Position numbers and translations under genes: made by a program | Shown: positions 1 to 10,910 of the stretch, in pieces | Layout: every line of letters starts with the position of its first letter | Position numbering within the stretch: the first letter of the stretch is position 1 | From: Chaetomium olivaceum | Lineage: Eukaryota > Ascomycota > Sordariomycetes > Sordariales > Chaetomiaceae | DNA: 64,000 nucleotides | Assembly: GCA_039881045.1 (NCBI GenBank) | Contig: JAYWVB010000049.1 | Location: forward strand, 62,001 to 126,000 | Reading direction: 5' to 3' | The notes under the pieces: model-generated | What the model saw: the letters and a program-made list of their open reading frames with translations, nothing else | Told to the model about the DNA's origin: nothing | The model's database searches: none

Positions 1-2
1 GT

Positions 3-496
3 CCCGACCACACGGCTCACGTTGCCTATCCCGTGGAAGGGCCTCATGTGTTTGACGGTATCGGCACCGCCGATATGTGCCCCGATTCCCACCCTGTCAA
101 GATCCCGCAGGTCATGTACGAGATAGTCTGGGACACCTCGGCGTTCAACGACCCCAACGAGTGGCCCGAGGACGGATCACAGCCCTTTGTTCTGAGCACG
201 GGGGATAAGACCGGGTACAGCCAGCATGCTGACTACGTGTTCGGTTGGAAGGGTGATGCTCTACAACGGGCGATGGATGCGGGGTGCATTGCTGCGAACT
301 GCCCTGGCATTGCAACGCAGACAGTCGAGGAAGCGGCAAAGTGCAAGGTGGCGGAATTGGTTGGAGAGAACTATGACGGCTGTAAGTTCCTCTTTCAAGA
401 GCTATGAATTATAACTGGTAACTGACGGTGATTCGAATAGGGCTTGACACACTCCCGGGCAACCCGCCTCAGCCCTCCCCCAGCACTTCTACGTAA
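3..496 (+). CDS. DUF1996 domain protein, C-terminal part (partial at the window edge)
   Basis: The reading frame is already open at the left edge (codons from base 3), so only the C-terminal part is present. The visible protein contains PDHTAHVAYP, the GDKTGYSQHADYVFGW core and a Cys-rich stretch (CIAANCPGIATQ), which are typical of the fungal secreted DUF1996 (PF09362) family. Exon 1 runs 3-381. A 59-nt intron (382-440) begins GTAAGT, has a CTGAC branch site and ends AATAG. It joins T to GG to give a Trp codon, and the protein then ends in WLDTLPGNPP followed by a Ser/Thr/Pro tail and TAA at 494-496. Molecular function is unknown. Members are usually secreted and often sit with plant-cell-wall enzymes. 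The call of family is firm, and the intron is supported by consensus sites and by the conserved DGWL junction. Confidence 0.85.
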
Positions 497-802
497 TTAG
501 AAGTCTTGCCCAGCGGAGCCTCCGGAAAAGGGCGGCAACGGATACTATTATGAATGTGACTCTGATGGTTGGAAACGATACAAGTTATATCTGGTAGAGA
601 CGAGTACAACATTCTACCATGAAGACAGAAAGTGAAGTAATGAATTTAAAGTACGCTGTGAAATGATTGAATGGTGTCACAGTCTCTAGTCTAGTTATGT
701 CCGATCATCTAGTATTTAAACAATGAAGCTCCTGGAAGACCTGAAGCATCGAGAAAAGGAACCCCCAACCCCCCTTACTGCCCACATTCCCTATCTGTAG
801 CC
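497..802. other. Convergent intergenic region, no gene seen
   Basis: This 306-bp stretch lies between the 3' ends of the DUF1996 gene (+) and the alpha/beta hydrolase gene (-). No open frame of interest, RNA gene or repeat is visible. It presumably holds both 3' UTRs. Confidence 0.6.
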
Positions 803-2568
803 TCAGAACAGCGGGTCGTTGACCTCACAAACTGTGCCATCGGCGGGCAAAGTGCCAAGGTTGAAGTACTCCGACATGATCTTGGCAGTGCAGTTGGAAA
901 GCTGGGAAAGTACAGCGTGCTATAACCATTAACGTTAGCCATCATGCTTCATCGATCACATAGCAGAAAAGACAACTTACCCCGAAGCCATGCTGTTCAA
1001 CCACCACACTTCCCTCAAAGCCCGCACTCATAGTCTTCGCACTCGCCAGCGGCGTGGCCGGGTCATAGGTGTTACCAAACCACAACACGGGGTTCTTGGT
1101 CTTGATGCCCTCCCACGGCCCACCATAGCGCTCCTTAGCCGCCCACGGCCAGTTGGCACACTGGGCGGCGACTCCGGCAAGCAGGGGGGCAAACAGCTCG
1201 CTTGTCTGCAGCATGTGCTCAACGTCCGGCATGATACCCTCGATGGACTCGACCCGCGGGAAGGTGTCGGAGCATTTGATGCCCATGAGGGCGTCGTTCT
1301 CGATGGCCACGCCCGAGGACAGCCCGTCGTAGTAGGCCACCACCTCGGTCAGGTTGGTACCGGTCACTAGGTTGGTGAGGTGCTCAGCCGCCGTGGCGAT
1401 GCCGCCGGTGTACTTGATGACGATGAAGAACAGCTCTCGGACCATGCGCTCGTTGATGACGGAGCCGCCCACCGCGACGGGGGCTTTGCCGTACTTGTCG
1501 GCCATGTCGACGAGTGTCGCTTCCAGGTCGGCGGCATTGGAGCTGAGGGAAGCGAGGGCGCACTTCTCGGGCCCGGCTTCGATGCACGCGGCTAGGATGG
1601 CACGGAAGCCGGAATCGGCCGAGAGGAACTGGTCGATGTCAACGCCGAGGTGGTGATAGTAGTTCTGTGCGTTCACAACTCCGTCTAGAACAATGCGGTC
1701 CATGCGATCGGGGAACATGGCCGCGACCGTTGCGCCCAGGACGGAGCCGTAAGACATACCTGGACAACTCGCTTTAGTTAACCTGTCGGATGGACCACAA
1801 AGAGTGGCTGGACTCACCCCAGAACCTCAACAAGCCATCTTCGTCAAGGGCATCGACGACGCTCATCAAGTCCCTAGCCACAAACGCGGTGCCGATGAAC
1901 TCAGGGTTGTGGTTCCCCTCGTATTTCGCACGGCAAATGTTACTCGTCGCCTGCGCGCCGGCGTAGGTCTCGGCTAGAGCGGTGTCGTAAGCATCAACCG
2001 GCAAATATGGATGCTTGAGCGAAGCTATTTCTCTCTCCGTCGGGGTGTCGAAGCACGAAAAAGGTATGGTTTTCTCAGTGCCCCTGAACATAATATCAGT
2101 AAAGATGAAACTGTTGAGGGGGGAAGGGGTGGGAAGTACCGAGGATCAAAAGCAATGAGGTCATGCTGGCCGCCAGTCATGCTACGTCACGGTCAGTTTA
2201 CTACTATTTTGAATCCAGGGATAGCAGAAGGAGGTAGTGCATACAAGTGGAACGCGTCGGCCCCGCTGTTCAGCGAGGAAACTGCCCCGTAACCCGGCCC
2301 TCCGAAGTTATAGGATGCTTTTCTTGATCGAGGTCGTGTTGCTACGCGACGGGCTTTTGATCAGAGAAAGCTTGAGGGTTTCGGTCGACTCAGGGTTGGT
2401 GTAGTCGAGAGGCACAGCAAGGGTTGCGCATTCGATGGGACCAGTCGTGGCGCTCTCAAACTCGCATGGTCCCCAGTTGATACCGGAAGTGTTGTCACGC
2501 CCGTACAAGGGTATGGCCAGGGCACCTGAGGCCAGTGCAAGCCCGGTGAAGAAGCCGGTGAGTGTCAT
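803..2568 (-). CDS. Secreted TAP-type alpha/beta hydrolase (tripeptidyl-aminopeptidase-like), frameshifted
   Basis: Five exons are inferred on the minus strand: 2568-2245, 2181-2140, 2083-1818, 1759-981 and 919-803, with introns 2182-2244, 2084-2139, 1760-1817 and 920-980, all GT-AG. The ATG at 2568 starts a signal peptide (MTLTGFFTGLALASGALAIP). The fold is shown by the oxyanion segment NFGGPGYG, the HDLIAFDPRG segment, the nucleophile region MSYGSVLGATVA and a C-terminal TAP-like domain with WFGNTYDPATPL (Asp) and a late His (EQHGFG). The protein ends CEVNDPLF. Family members are secreted serine peptidases/esterases that release N-terminal peptides or act on small substrates. The oddity is a one-base frameshift near 2313: the first exon runs into TAA just before NFGGPG, which continues in the next frame. 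This is either a sequencing error or a recent pseudogene. Confidence 0.82.
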
Positions 2569-3663
2569 GGTGATGGACGATGGCGATGCTTTGTTGGTTT
2601 CGGATTAGTTGCGAGGAGGTTGGAGGGTTGATGGTGTGATGAGGCATGTAGATTGTGTCTGGCATCTTGAACGGCAATAGACTTTATACAAACCATAGTT
2701 ATCTCAGCTCCTGTTGACTGTTTTGTGGATCTGCCGTCTATTGCCCGAGATGGACAAACGCAGCGCTGGGCCAAGACTCAACTCCCAGCACAGCCCGAAA
2801 TCCACTGGAGTCAGCCTCAAATGACGTTTCTCCACCAGTCCGCCCCTGCTCCACCAAGAATCTTTCGTGGCTGTTATCCAATCATAAGTCAAGGCGTGGC
2901 CGGGCTTGGCTTGGGAGGATTTCGAGATCGACGGGGATAACTGCCCGAAGCGGGGCATTCTGGTACTAGGTACATTGACTTGCCAAATCCGGATGTAAGC
3001 AGGGGGAACGGTGAAGGATTATGTTTGGGTGAAGATCATGAAAAACTTCGTCATTGCATTGCCCATAGGTGCCAGTGGCAGATTAGCAGTGCCTCGAGAA
3101 GCGGAAGCCAGGAAGCATCACGAGCCACAAAGGTTTAATCATTGCCTTCCGCGGAAGACCGCGCCCGTGGAAGCCCGGAACAGGGGGACGAACCCACCTT
3201 TCATTTTGTCGCTGAGCCGACTGCAAGCTTTGTCCAGATAGAGTCAATAGAGGACAGAACGAGGCCGCCTTCCAATATACCAAGTTCAATGGTAGGTCAT
3301 ATGCTCGGCGCCGCGTGGGCAACGACTCAAGCAGATGGAAGTTGAAGCTTCACTGTAATAGGCATCCTGATTTCCAAGCTCAGAGTCAAGACCGCATGGG
3401 TACGAATCCGACCCCTGCAGCTGCTCTGGACAAACAACAAGCAATCCCTTTATTCGATTGGCAGGGTCCCCCAAAATGGAGCGGTTACGCTTCCGGGTAG
3501 CGTCTTTGTGAAAGCTCCAAGCCGCGAGACACGGCAGACTGGCTTTGGAACAAAGAAGTCTCATGCTTTTGAAGTCTCCAGATCCCCAGCTCAGATGGCA
3601 ATCAGACTCTTGTGTTGACTTTCTGCTACAGTCCACCTCATGTAAGGATCCTCAGCAGATACG
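2569..3663. other. Intergenic region, no gene recognised
   Basis: About 1.1 kb between the divergent hydrolase (-) and disrupted kinase (+) genes. Only short overlapping frames without recognisable motifs are present. It should contain both promoters; no convincing TATA box was seen. Confidence 0.5.
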
Positions 3664-5403
3664 ATGTCCTCGCACCCGGAATTCAAGTATTCCCACCACG
3701 GGCTGGTCTTCTATCCACTAGAAGTTCCAGAGATCAACGAACGAGTCGACCTGGCCAACGACGAGAAGAATGAGTCCTCCCAATACCTACGAGCACGAAG
3801 CCAAGGTTTCGTCCTTGTCCATTGGATTCAGCCCCCAGGAGACGGCTTACCCAATGCCGGCAGTGTGGGGGTCTTCGCAAGTATCGACTACCCGCAGGAG
3901 CTGGTTATTATCAAGAAGCTACCCGGATCACGAGACGAAGCCAGCTTCACAACAAGTGGAAACCAGTGCCGGCCGAGATTGAGCAAAGTTCGCTGAATCC
4001 GAATGACCCGCTATTCAGCGGCAGCTACCGCTGTATCACAAGAACATGGGGCTCACGCCGTTCCCCCAGCTGCATGCCTTCCAAATCCACAAGCAGACTC
4101 CGGGGAGCGAGCCGTCCGAGCCGGAGGAAGATGTAACGCTCTTCTACAAGTACTACAACGGAGGAACGCTGAGGAGTTTCATCCAAAGGCACGCCAAGGC
4201 TGGCAAGCTGGTGCCAGAGGGCTTCATATGGCACGTCATGGCCCAGCTCTGCCGTGGTGTCTCGTGGCTCCATACCGGCCACATCCCTTCGCGAGATGAA
4301 AACCTCGGGCGCAAAGATCCGTCTCATTCACCCAAGCCGCCTCACAAAACATGGGAACCCATCTGCCACCACGACATGCACGCTGACAACATCCTCCTGC
4401 ACTTCCCAACCGACGAAGAGAAGTTGGCCGACCCGCGACTGGAGCAATTCACCGACTACCTACCACAGGTCATCATCGCCGACTTTGGCCTCTCGTTCCA
4501 GGCAAAAAACGACCGCTCAGATGAGCTTGGCCTTGATGAGAACCCTGATATACCGGAGCCCTCGACCTGGAAGGACAAGGCCGACATTGGCGAGGCGGTC
4601 TTGCGTCTCATGATCCCGGACTACGGCCCGGGGAGGGTGACATATCAGTCTTCGACACCACACCGAGATGTTAAATCCTTATTATTCCGAAGGGAGGCAC
4701 CCGACGGAGCTGGTGGACAAGACATACAGCGAGGAGCTAGTGGAATGGTGGGATCGCCAATTTGGCACTTTGGTCTTGCTGCTATTGGATCCGGACCCCC
4801 TCATCTGGGTTAAGGCGATACTCAAGTCAACCCAGGACGAGGGACGGTTGGCCGACAAACAAAGACCTGTTCGGTGACATCCTCGCCCTAGCCGACCGCC
4901 GCGTCGAAGCCTACATCCACGGCGGTGACAAGGAGTCTCTCCGCTGGGCGCAGCCATTCAACGCCTGGATGCCCTACCACAGCGTCCCCCGCAACCCGAC
5001 CTACCACCGGCATGACTGGGCGACAGTTGACAGGCACCTGGACGAGACGATCCAAGAAGCGTTCGCCCACTTTCGTCCAGGGTGTGTCAAGATACGGCAG
5101 GTTCACATCATGGGCAAGGGGCGCGTCGAACAGGAACTCGACGAAGTCAACCCGGAGCCGGCGCGTCGCAGGGAGAACTCAGAGGAAAGGCTGGATGCTG
5201 CAGGGCCGCCGATTCAGGCACGCCGTGCCACGACACGGCAGCCCAAACGCCGTCGTCAAGCACGACGGCCTACACGCCCTCTGCAGCGTGAGCCACGTCG
5301 GGTGCGGGAAGCTTCGCCCCCAATGGCCGACGAGAATTTCTATCGCGAGTGGGTTTTGGCGGCCGACTACGAGAGAAGGTGCCGCGAGAAGGGTGTGTGG
5401 TGA
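3664..5403 (+). pseudogene. Protein-kinase-like gene broken by several frameshifts
   Basis: Kinase signatures are spread over all three frames. Frame 1 (from ATG 3664) has a beta-3-like VIIKKLP segment. Frame 3 carries HNKWKPVPAEIEQSSL (about 3945-4015). Frame 2 (from about 4020) carries FYKYYNGGTLRSFI, the catalytic loop HHDMHADNILLHF and the Mg-binding IADFGLSF. The frame then changes again (TYSEELVEWWDRQFGTLV, 4668-4870) and the C-terminal part is read in frame 1 to a stop at 5403, ending in a basic Arg-rich tail. No introns explain these shifts. At least four indels would be needed to restore one product. The HxD and DFG motifs are intact, so the ancestor was probably an active kinase of the fungal-specific type related to Ser/Thr kinases. 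A decayed gene is the best reading; very poor local sequence is the alternative. Confidence 0.7.
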
Positions 5404-5491
5404 GCGGCGAATCATTTGTTGGGCGGGATGGGGCAAATAGAGGATTCGGGGGCAAAAGAGGGACGGTTGGGTGGGAGAAGGAAAAAAGAAA

Positions 5492-5576
5492 TGCCTACTA
5501 CAGGAATCGAACCTGTGATCTTTGCATGTCGTCGATGGATACAAGTGCAACGCATTAGCCACTATGCTAAGCAGGC
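5492..5576 (-). tRNA. tRNA-Thr (anticodon UGU) with a 12-nt intron
   Basis: On the minus strand the 5' acceptor GCCTGCT (5576-5570) pairs with AGTAGGC (5499-5493), with one G-T pair, followed by discriminator A at 5492. The T arm is ACAGG-TTCGATT-CCTGT. The anticodon stem is TTGCA/TGCAA and encloses 19 nt. Taking the canonical intron position after base 37, the loop is CT-TGT-A..A and the intron is 12 nt, giving anticodon UGU (threonine, ACA codons). The isotype depends on this loop assignment. The TTCGATTCC box also provides an internal pol III B box. Confidence 0.82.
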
Positions 5577-5976
5577 TTCAACTTGTGATTGGCGCTGCCG
5601 AATATGCTCTCTTAGTGCAAGAGGTGGAGCTTTCCTGGACACCATTTCGCAAACATCCCATTGTCTTTTTGAACGGCCATCATCAATCTCGGAGCAAAGG
5701 GAATTGATTCATGCATACAAAGTTCGAGTCCACACATTATTTATTTCCAACTCAGATTACACAAACTCATGCTCGCTCATCAATCCTAGACCAATTTTGA
5801 CACGCCCAAAAGCTCAAGCACTTTTCAATGATGTCACATGGGCGAACACTCCAGTTTCACTCGAACTCATCATGGCCCCTCTCCTTCCGCCCCCGCCTCT
5901 AACGCCTTCCTCTTCTCCTCCCTCCCCGTATTCCCATCTTCCCACACCGACGGATACACCATCAAATCCCGTACCT
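5577..5976. other. Intergenic region between the tRNA and the deaminase
   Basis: About 400 bp. The part nearest the deaminase (about 5870-5976) reads as a deaminase C-terminus in a shifted frame (KVRDLMVYPSV...). The remainder shows no gene. Confidence 0.5.
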
Positions 5977-6363
5977 TCACCGCACTTCCCTCCCCTCCCG
6001 ATCCAACACCACCACCCCAATCTCCGGGTTATAGTCCAACATGGTCTGACTGCACCGCCCACACGGGTTAATCACCCGAAACACATCCCCCCGTTCCCCG
6101 CGTCGACACACCGCAACGATGGTGTCAATATCCGGCGCGAGCACCCCTCCCGCGGCTGCCGCGCCCAGCACGGAGAGCTCGGCGCAGGGGCCCCCCGTGA
6201 AGTGGTAGACGTTGAGCGCGACAAAGGTCTGGCCTGTGAGGCTGCGCACGGCGGCCGCGACGGTGTGGTTGTCGTCGGAGGCGGGGATGTGAGTGAAGGC
6301 GTCGACGCAGAGCTTGAATAGCTCGGGGTCGAGGTGCGCTTGGGGGTGGGTGGATGTTGTCAT
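5977..6363 (-). CDS. Cytidine/blasticidin-S deaminase-like protein, 3' end probably frameshifted
   Basis: The ATG at 6363 gives a 128-residue protein with both zinc-site motifs of the cytidine deaminase superfamily: GGPCAELSVLGAAAAGG (C-A-E, about residues 60-75) and NPCGRCSQ (P-C-x-x-C, about residue 105). The gap between them, with VAVCRRGE, fits small fungal members related to blasticidin-S deaminase, which hydrolytically deaminate cytosine-type rings of nucleosides or nucleoside antibiotics in the cytosol. The frame stops at 5977 right after EGREVR. A one-base change there would continue into VRDLMVYPSV..., ending at about 5870, which is how relatives end. The catalytic core is unaffected, so a shortened active protein is possible. 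The gene lies 156 bp downstream of, and on the same strand as, the SRPK-like kinase. Confidence 0.75.
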   Translation of the reverse strand: MTTSTHPQAHLDPELFKLCVDAFTHIPASDDNHTVAAAVRSLTGQTFVALNVYHFTGGPCAELSVLGAAAAGGVLAPDIDTIVAVCRRGERGDVFRVINPCGRCSQTMLDYNPEIGVVVLDREGREVR

Positions 6364-6411
6364 GGTGTTGTTGTTGTTGTTGTTGTTGTGTGTGTTGGTT
6401 GGTTGGTAGGT
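6364..6411. repeat. GTT/GTTG simple-sequence tract in the deaminase 5' leader
   Basis: A GTT-rich microsatellite (CAACAA on the transcribed strand) lies immediately before the deaminase ATG, grading into TTGG repeats. It is short and shows no coding meaning. Confidence 0.6.
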
Positions 6412-6519
6412 TGATTGCGGGGCAGCAGGGTGGGTGATGCAGAGTGCGGAGGAGTCGTCTTGTGAATGTCGGTTGCCCACACCAAACCAACCTTCCTTCC
6501 CGGAGACTATTTCCGTAGT

Positions 6520-8025
6520 TCAATGGCCATGTGGCATCAGGTCGGCCCGATCTATGTGGAACCAGGGATGGCTAAGCATCTCCTCGGCTGTGATACGCTC
6601 CGTTGGGTCGTACACAAAGATCTTAGACAAGAGGTCATAGAGCAAAGCCGCCTCAGTCTCTGGAATCTTGGGCATTGCCTCGAGCAGCTCGTCCGTCCCG
6701 TCATCATATCCATGGAGATAGACGTTATCAATCTTGGTGGCTTTGGGCTTCCATACCATGTCCGCGAAGCATGGAGGATATGGGACGTTGTCGTTCTCGT
6801 CCCAAACCTTGTGCTCCGGTCGAATTCTACCGGTCTCGACAACGCCATTCTCGGGCTTGTCGTAGATTTTATACACCAGATCCCGTAGTGGCCGCGGGTC
6901 TGTCGAGTTTGCAAGAGGCGCACCCTTTGAAGGATCTCGTGTCGGCTGCCCTTCGTGGTCAAATAAAACAGGCTGCCACGAGTCGGGCATGGAACCGAGA
7001 GTACGGGTAATGAAGCTGATTACATCCCGTGGAGTCCAGACGTCAATGCTCGAGAAGGGTCCTTCCCCTGACCTAAGGCGGTAGATGGAACAGCCAAGTG
7101 CCCAAATATCGCTTGCAGGACTCGCACTCAAGCCAGCTGCAACCTCTGGTGCCAAAAACTCAACTGGCGTGCCGATCATGTCCTCCGGCGGCGACGAGAC
7201 GGGAAATGACTGATCGAAGTCGAGTAGTTGAATATCCCAACTGATGATATCCTCTTGGGAAGCAAGAAAGTCAATTGGTCTCACGATGTATCGTGGCGCT
7301 TCCGGGCCTGGTTCCTCGCCGGACTCAGTCTCAAGAGGTGCCCTCTCAGGTGTGCCGAATACCCTGGAGAGATGGTCCTCAGAATACTGATCAATGTTGG
7401 AGAGGCAAAAGGCGATGTTGCTCGTCGTCACATCTAGCGCAGGTTAGCCGCTAAGCACAATTGCGAGTACGGGCAGCAACCCACCTCCGTGGCAAAATCC
7501 TTGGGCGTGCAGGTTGGCCAGAGCCAGCACAGCTTGGTAGGCAGCCTTCCGAGCGAGCCGCGGCGTCATTCTTGAATCGAGGAAACAAGATAACTGAGAC
7601 ATCGATGGACCCAAAACAGGGAGGACGAGGCAAAGATGGCGACCGTTCGGACCGTCAATAGTGAAGTGACGGTACTCGATGACAAGTCTTGCTCGGCTGC
7701 CGCATTGAGAAGCAGCATGTTGACTAGAGGCGTACTTCGTTTCGATGGCTGCTGAGTGGTCGGCAGCGACGATCTTCAGGGCCACCCATTTATGCTCCGC
7801 CTCGTCCCTTGCGAGCCAGACGGTGGAAAAGCCGCCTGCGCCCAGCTTGTGTACAACTCGGTACCGTTCGTCGTAGACGTCGCCCAGGCTGGTGGGATGG
7901 AACCCGCCTGGCATGTACCTCTCGGAGTTTTCGGTGTCGCCTAGATCGACGGGGAGAAAACGGAACCATGAGGACGCGGCGGATGGGGACATCGCGTCGC
8001 CGTCTTCGGAGTGGGGTGACGGCAT
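6520..8025 (-). CDS. SRPK-like serine/threonine protein kinase
   Basis: Two exons (8025-7485 and 7433-6520) are joined by a 51-nt GT-AG intron (7434-7484) that restores the catalytic loop HGDVTTSN. The ATG at 8025 (MPSPHSEDGD) is chosen because the open frame further upstream lacks an ATG. Visible kinase elements in order are the typical SRPK entry MPGGFHPTSLGDVYDERYRVVHKLG, the glycine loop GAGGFSTVWLARD, VALKIV (Lys), HGDVTTSN, the DFG-equivalent LLDFDQSF, the P+1 region GTPVEFLAPEV, SDIWALGCSIYRL, and the C-terminal helix motif ITAEEMLSHPWF. Family members phosphorylate SR-type proteins; this divergent fungal branch is often expanded and of unknown substrate. No frameshift is needed. A related but broken kinase lies at 10911-12301. 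Confidence 0.85.
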
Positions 8026-9018
8026 CGCAGGTGAGCTGCAGTCGACTGTCCCCCACACATCGTCTCCGGGCAGCTCCTACACAGCGAGGGGTCGTTAGTC
8101 AACAAGTTCCAAGGCCAGATCGCAGCTTGTACGGAATCTCGACTGCAGTGCATTCTCCCCGCAAAGCAGTATCGCGAGCAATGCTCCCCATTGCCGTTTT
8201 GAGACCGTCCGTGGGACTGACTTTCCGTGAAACAGTGATGGCCATTGCATAGGAATCGAGGCGTCGGGCTCCGAGGTGCTGTTGCATCGATTCAGTGCAG
8301 TGACATGGTTGCGAGTGAAAAAGTCCAACGCAAGCGTGTATCTTATTATATACCGATCAATGGTTAAGAGCCGTCGACGGTTGGGACCGGGCCCATTGGG
8401 GGCTGTAATTTGGGACGATAATAGCAGCAATCAACGGAGCCCGCGCCGTCGAGACATTTATCTGTTGGGACCAGATTGTCCAGACCGACCCCCAAACCGT
8501 CTGCAACCAACCAACCTTTGGTCGATATCTCGCAGGCGACTGTGCCGTATTCCCGCTGTTGGTGACTGTGTTAGATGCGCAGCTACACCAACAAGCCGTG
8601 TCAGGACATGCCGCCCGCCTTGTGAACCAATCCATTATGGTAGCACGGGTTCAACCACAAAATAGTTCAGGGACTGCTCTGCACTGAACCTGAAAGTTTG
8701 CGACCCACTCGTTAAACGACGCGACATCAGCTTAGCAGGTTTGAATTGGCTGAGTATTGGCCAGCGCCTCACTCTGTTCACTCTTGGTTCTTCGTTGATT
8801 TGGGTCGGCTTGGCCTTTCTGGTCTGAATGGTAAAGGTCTCTTTAGAGCTGTGCGAGATAGAAGGGAGATAGCAAAAAAAGAAGAATGACAAAATATAGC
8901 ACAGCCTGTAGTTGACTAGGTACTCAGCTCACTCGCGGTTCGAAGGCGAACTGCATAGTGGCTATGAAATGAAAGGAAAAGGGGATCATCCTGAGGCTGA
9001 CAAGCGCCCTCCAACCAC
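8026..9018. other. Intergenic region, no gene recognised
   Basis: About 1 kb between the kinase 5' end and the monooxygenase 3' end, both on the minus strand. Only short frames without motifs were found. A possible upstream non-coding exon of the kinase could lie near 8040-8100 but is not supported. Confidence 0.5.
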
Positions 9019-10491
9019 TCACTTCTCACCGTCCCGGGGTGTCGGAGTTTTGGTAGTGCCCTTGACAAACAAGGCACTCTGCGATATCTTCTCCCAGTCG
9101 TGCAGCGCGAGTGTGTTGTCCCTGTTCTCTATCACCGTATGGTACCCGCGCTGCCAAACCTCCTTTTCGTACGCTTCAACCGCAAGGGCCAGCTCTTCCC
9201 GAGTATGCTCCTTCATAGCGCGGATGAGGGTTTGTAACTCGGCGACATCGGTGATGGCGTTGCCGAGTCCTTGACCACGGTCTATGTGTAGACTCAAGTC
9301 AGTAACTAGCAGGTACCTGCTGGGTAATAACCCCGTGGGCCTTGGGGGTCAACTTACGAAAGGTCATGGCGTGCGCCGCATCGCCGGCCAAAGCCACACG
9401 CCCCCCTCTGCTAACCCAAGGTTTCGTTGCCCAGTAGGTCATCTGACTGGTGTACCAGGTTTTCGTCTCCGGTGGAATATCTCGGACCATAGCATTGTAG
9501 GGATACGCCAGGGATTTGGTGAGACCTTGCATCTTTTGGAGGAGGAAGGCAGGATCGTTTGCGAGCCTGGCTTGATCTTCAGTTTCATCATATTTCCATG
9601 TGAGGAGAAGCATGAAGGTCCAATCTTCGGGGTTTTCAGGGGTGCAGTCATGGGTAGAAGTGAATGTGAACATGTTGTTGGGGCCCACGCTCATGCAGTA
9701 CGTGGGGTGGATCTTCCTCAGGCTCAGCGCCGTTTCGCGTGGAAGCTTGCTATAGTGCCAAACGTGGATATGGGTATTTTCTGCAGTACAGCATCTTCGG
9801 GAGAGTGTTGGAAGAGCCAGCTTCTGGTCTGGCTATGGGCGCCCTCAGCACCGATCAGCAAGGTCCCGCTTTCAACCGTGCCGTCTTTGAATGCTGCCGT
9901 GACACCGCTCTCGGGTAGAGTTATTGTATCTATCGCTTTTCCGTACTGCAGACGTCAGAATGTCCTCGGCTTGAATCCAAACCGGTTGGGGGTACTTACA
10001 CGCACGTCCAATCCCTCCTTGAGCATATTGATCCATGCTCTTCTCCTCAGGCGGATGGCATCGGGGGCAGGAATTGCCTGGACCAACTCTCCCGTCATGC
10101 TATGGTAGATCGGCAAGATAGATTCTGAATTGCGCCGGTAGGATGGATCGGTTTGCACGGTATCGATGAGAGCCGTCAGTTCAGGGGTCAAGCATTCCTC
10201 GATGCGTGACTGTGCCCAGTAGACGCCAAAGTTCCAGTCTCGTGACCGGATCGTGGTACTCTCATCTTTTTCGAATATGGTGGCGGCAATCCCGGCCTGG
10301 GTTGTGACTTGTCAGTATTGCCGAAGGCTCTCAGCAGTGGTTTCTTCTTGCCTTCTTGAAGACGTGACCCAGCAACAGCCCAGCCGAACCTAGAACACAG
10401 TGATTAGCGAGGGGTTGTTCGTTTCCGAGGTCCTTCAGGTCCTCTCCGGATACTCACCGGCGCCAATAATCAACACCCTTAACGGCTCCAT
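9019..10491 (-). CDS. FAD-dependent monooxygenase with a GC-AG intron, one frameshift
   Basis: Five exons run from ATG 10491 to the stop at 9019. Introns are 10390-10457, 10297-10351, 9946-9999 and 9282-9357. The second intron has a GC donor (AAG|GCAAGA) and a CCCAG acceptor, and it must be removed to read HVFKK-AGIAATIFEKDE. Signatures are the dinucleotide fold VLIIGAGSAGLLLG at the N-terminus, FEKDES, the middle LLIGAEGAHSQTR, and the FAD-contacting GGRVALAGDAAHAMTFHRGQGLGNAI. These place it with PF01494 aromatic-ring/secondary-metabolite hydroxylases that use NAD(P)H and O2. One single-base frameshift lies near 9750-9760, between QKIPISTFG and SKLPRETALSLRKIHPTYC. Neighbours give no pathway, and the substrate cannot be told. 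Confidence 0.8.
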
Positions 10492-10910
10492 GCTGCTCAA
10501 ATAACGAAAATTGATCTCAATGGGTTGGAACTAGATACAAGATATTTGAGTCAGCCTTTGTATCAAAAAGTCTTGGAGTATTTCACACACCTTCGGGGCT
10601 GGAAAGAAATTGGGTTATTAATAAAGAATCGGGAGTGGTTGCACAATGAGGGGGAGGCGGAGGGGTACGGGCACATACGGGCCCGAACGCTCCCACGGAC
10701 GGAAGCACCGGGGCGTTGAGCCTACACCTCCCGGGGGCTGTGATATGAGGAGAACTGGGGGGGAGTGCAGCGACCTGCGTGATGTAACATGACCAAACAG
10801 GGTTGCTGACAAACAAAACAAGAGCCTCGAGGCTTTTGACCCGGGGTCAATCGACGGCTTGCCTAAATATTGTGGGGTTTTGTTTGATGAACGAGCGACT
10901 GTTATTGATA
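10492..10910. other. Intergenic region, no gene seen
   Basis: About 420 bp between the 5' end of the monooxygenase and the 3' end of the broken SRPK-like gene. No feature is recognised. Confidence 0.5.

Noticed and set aside
5416..6321. 301-codon plus-strand frame across the tRNA and deaminase
   Set aside because: It crosses the tRNA and is antisense to the deaminase zinc motifs; proline-rich low-complexity product.
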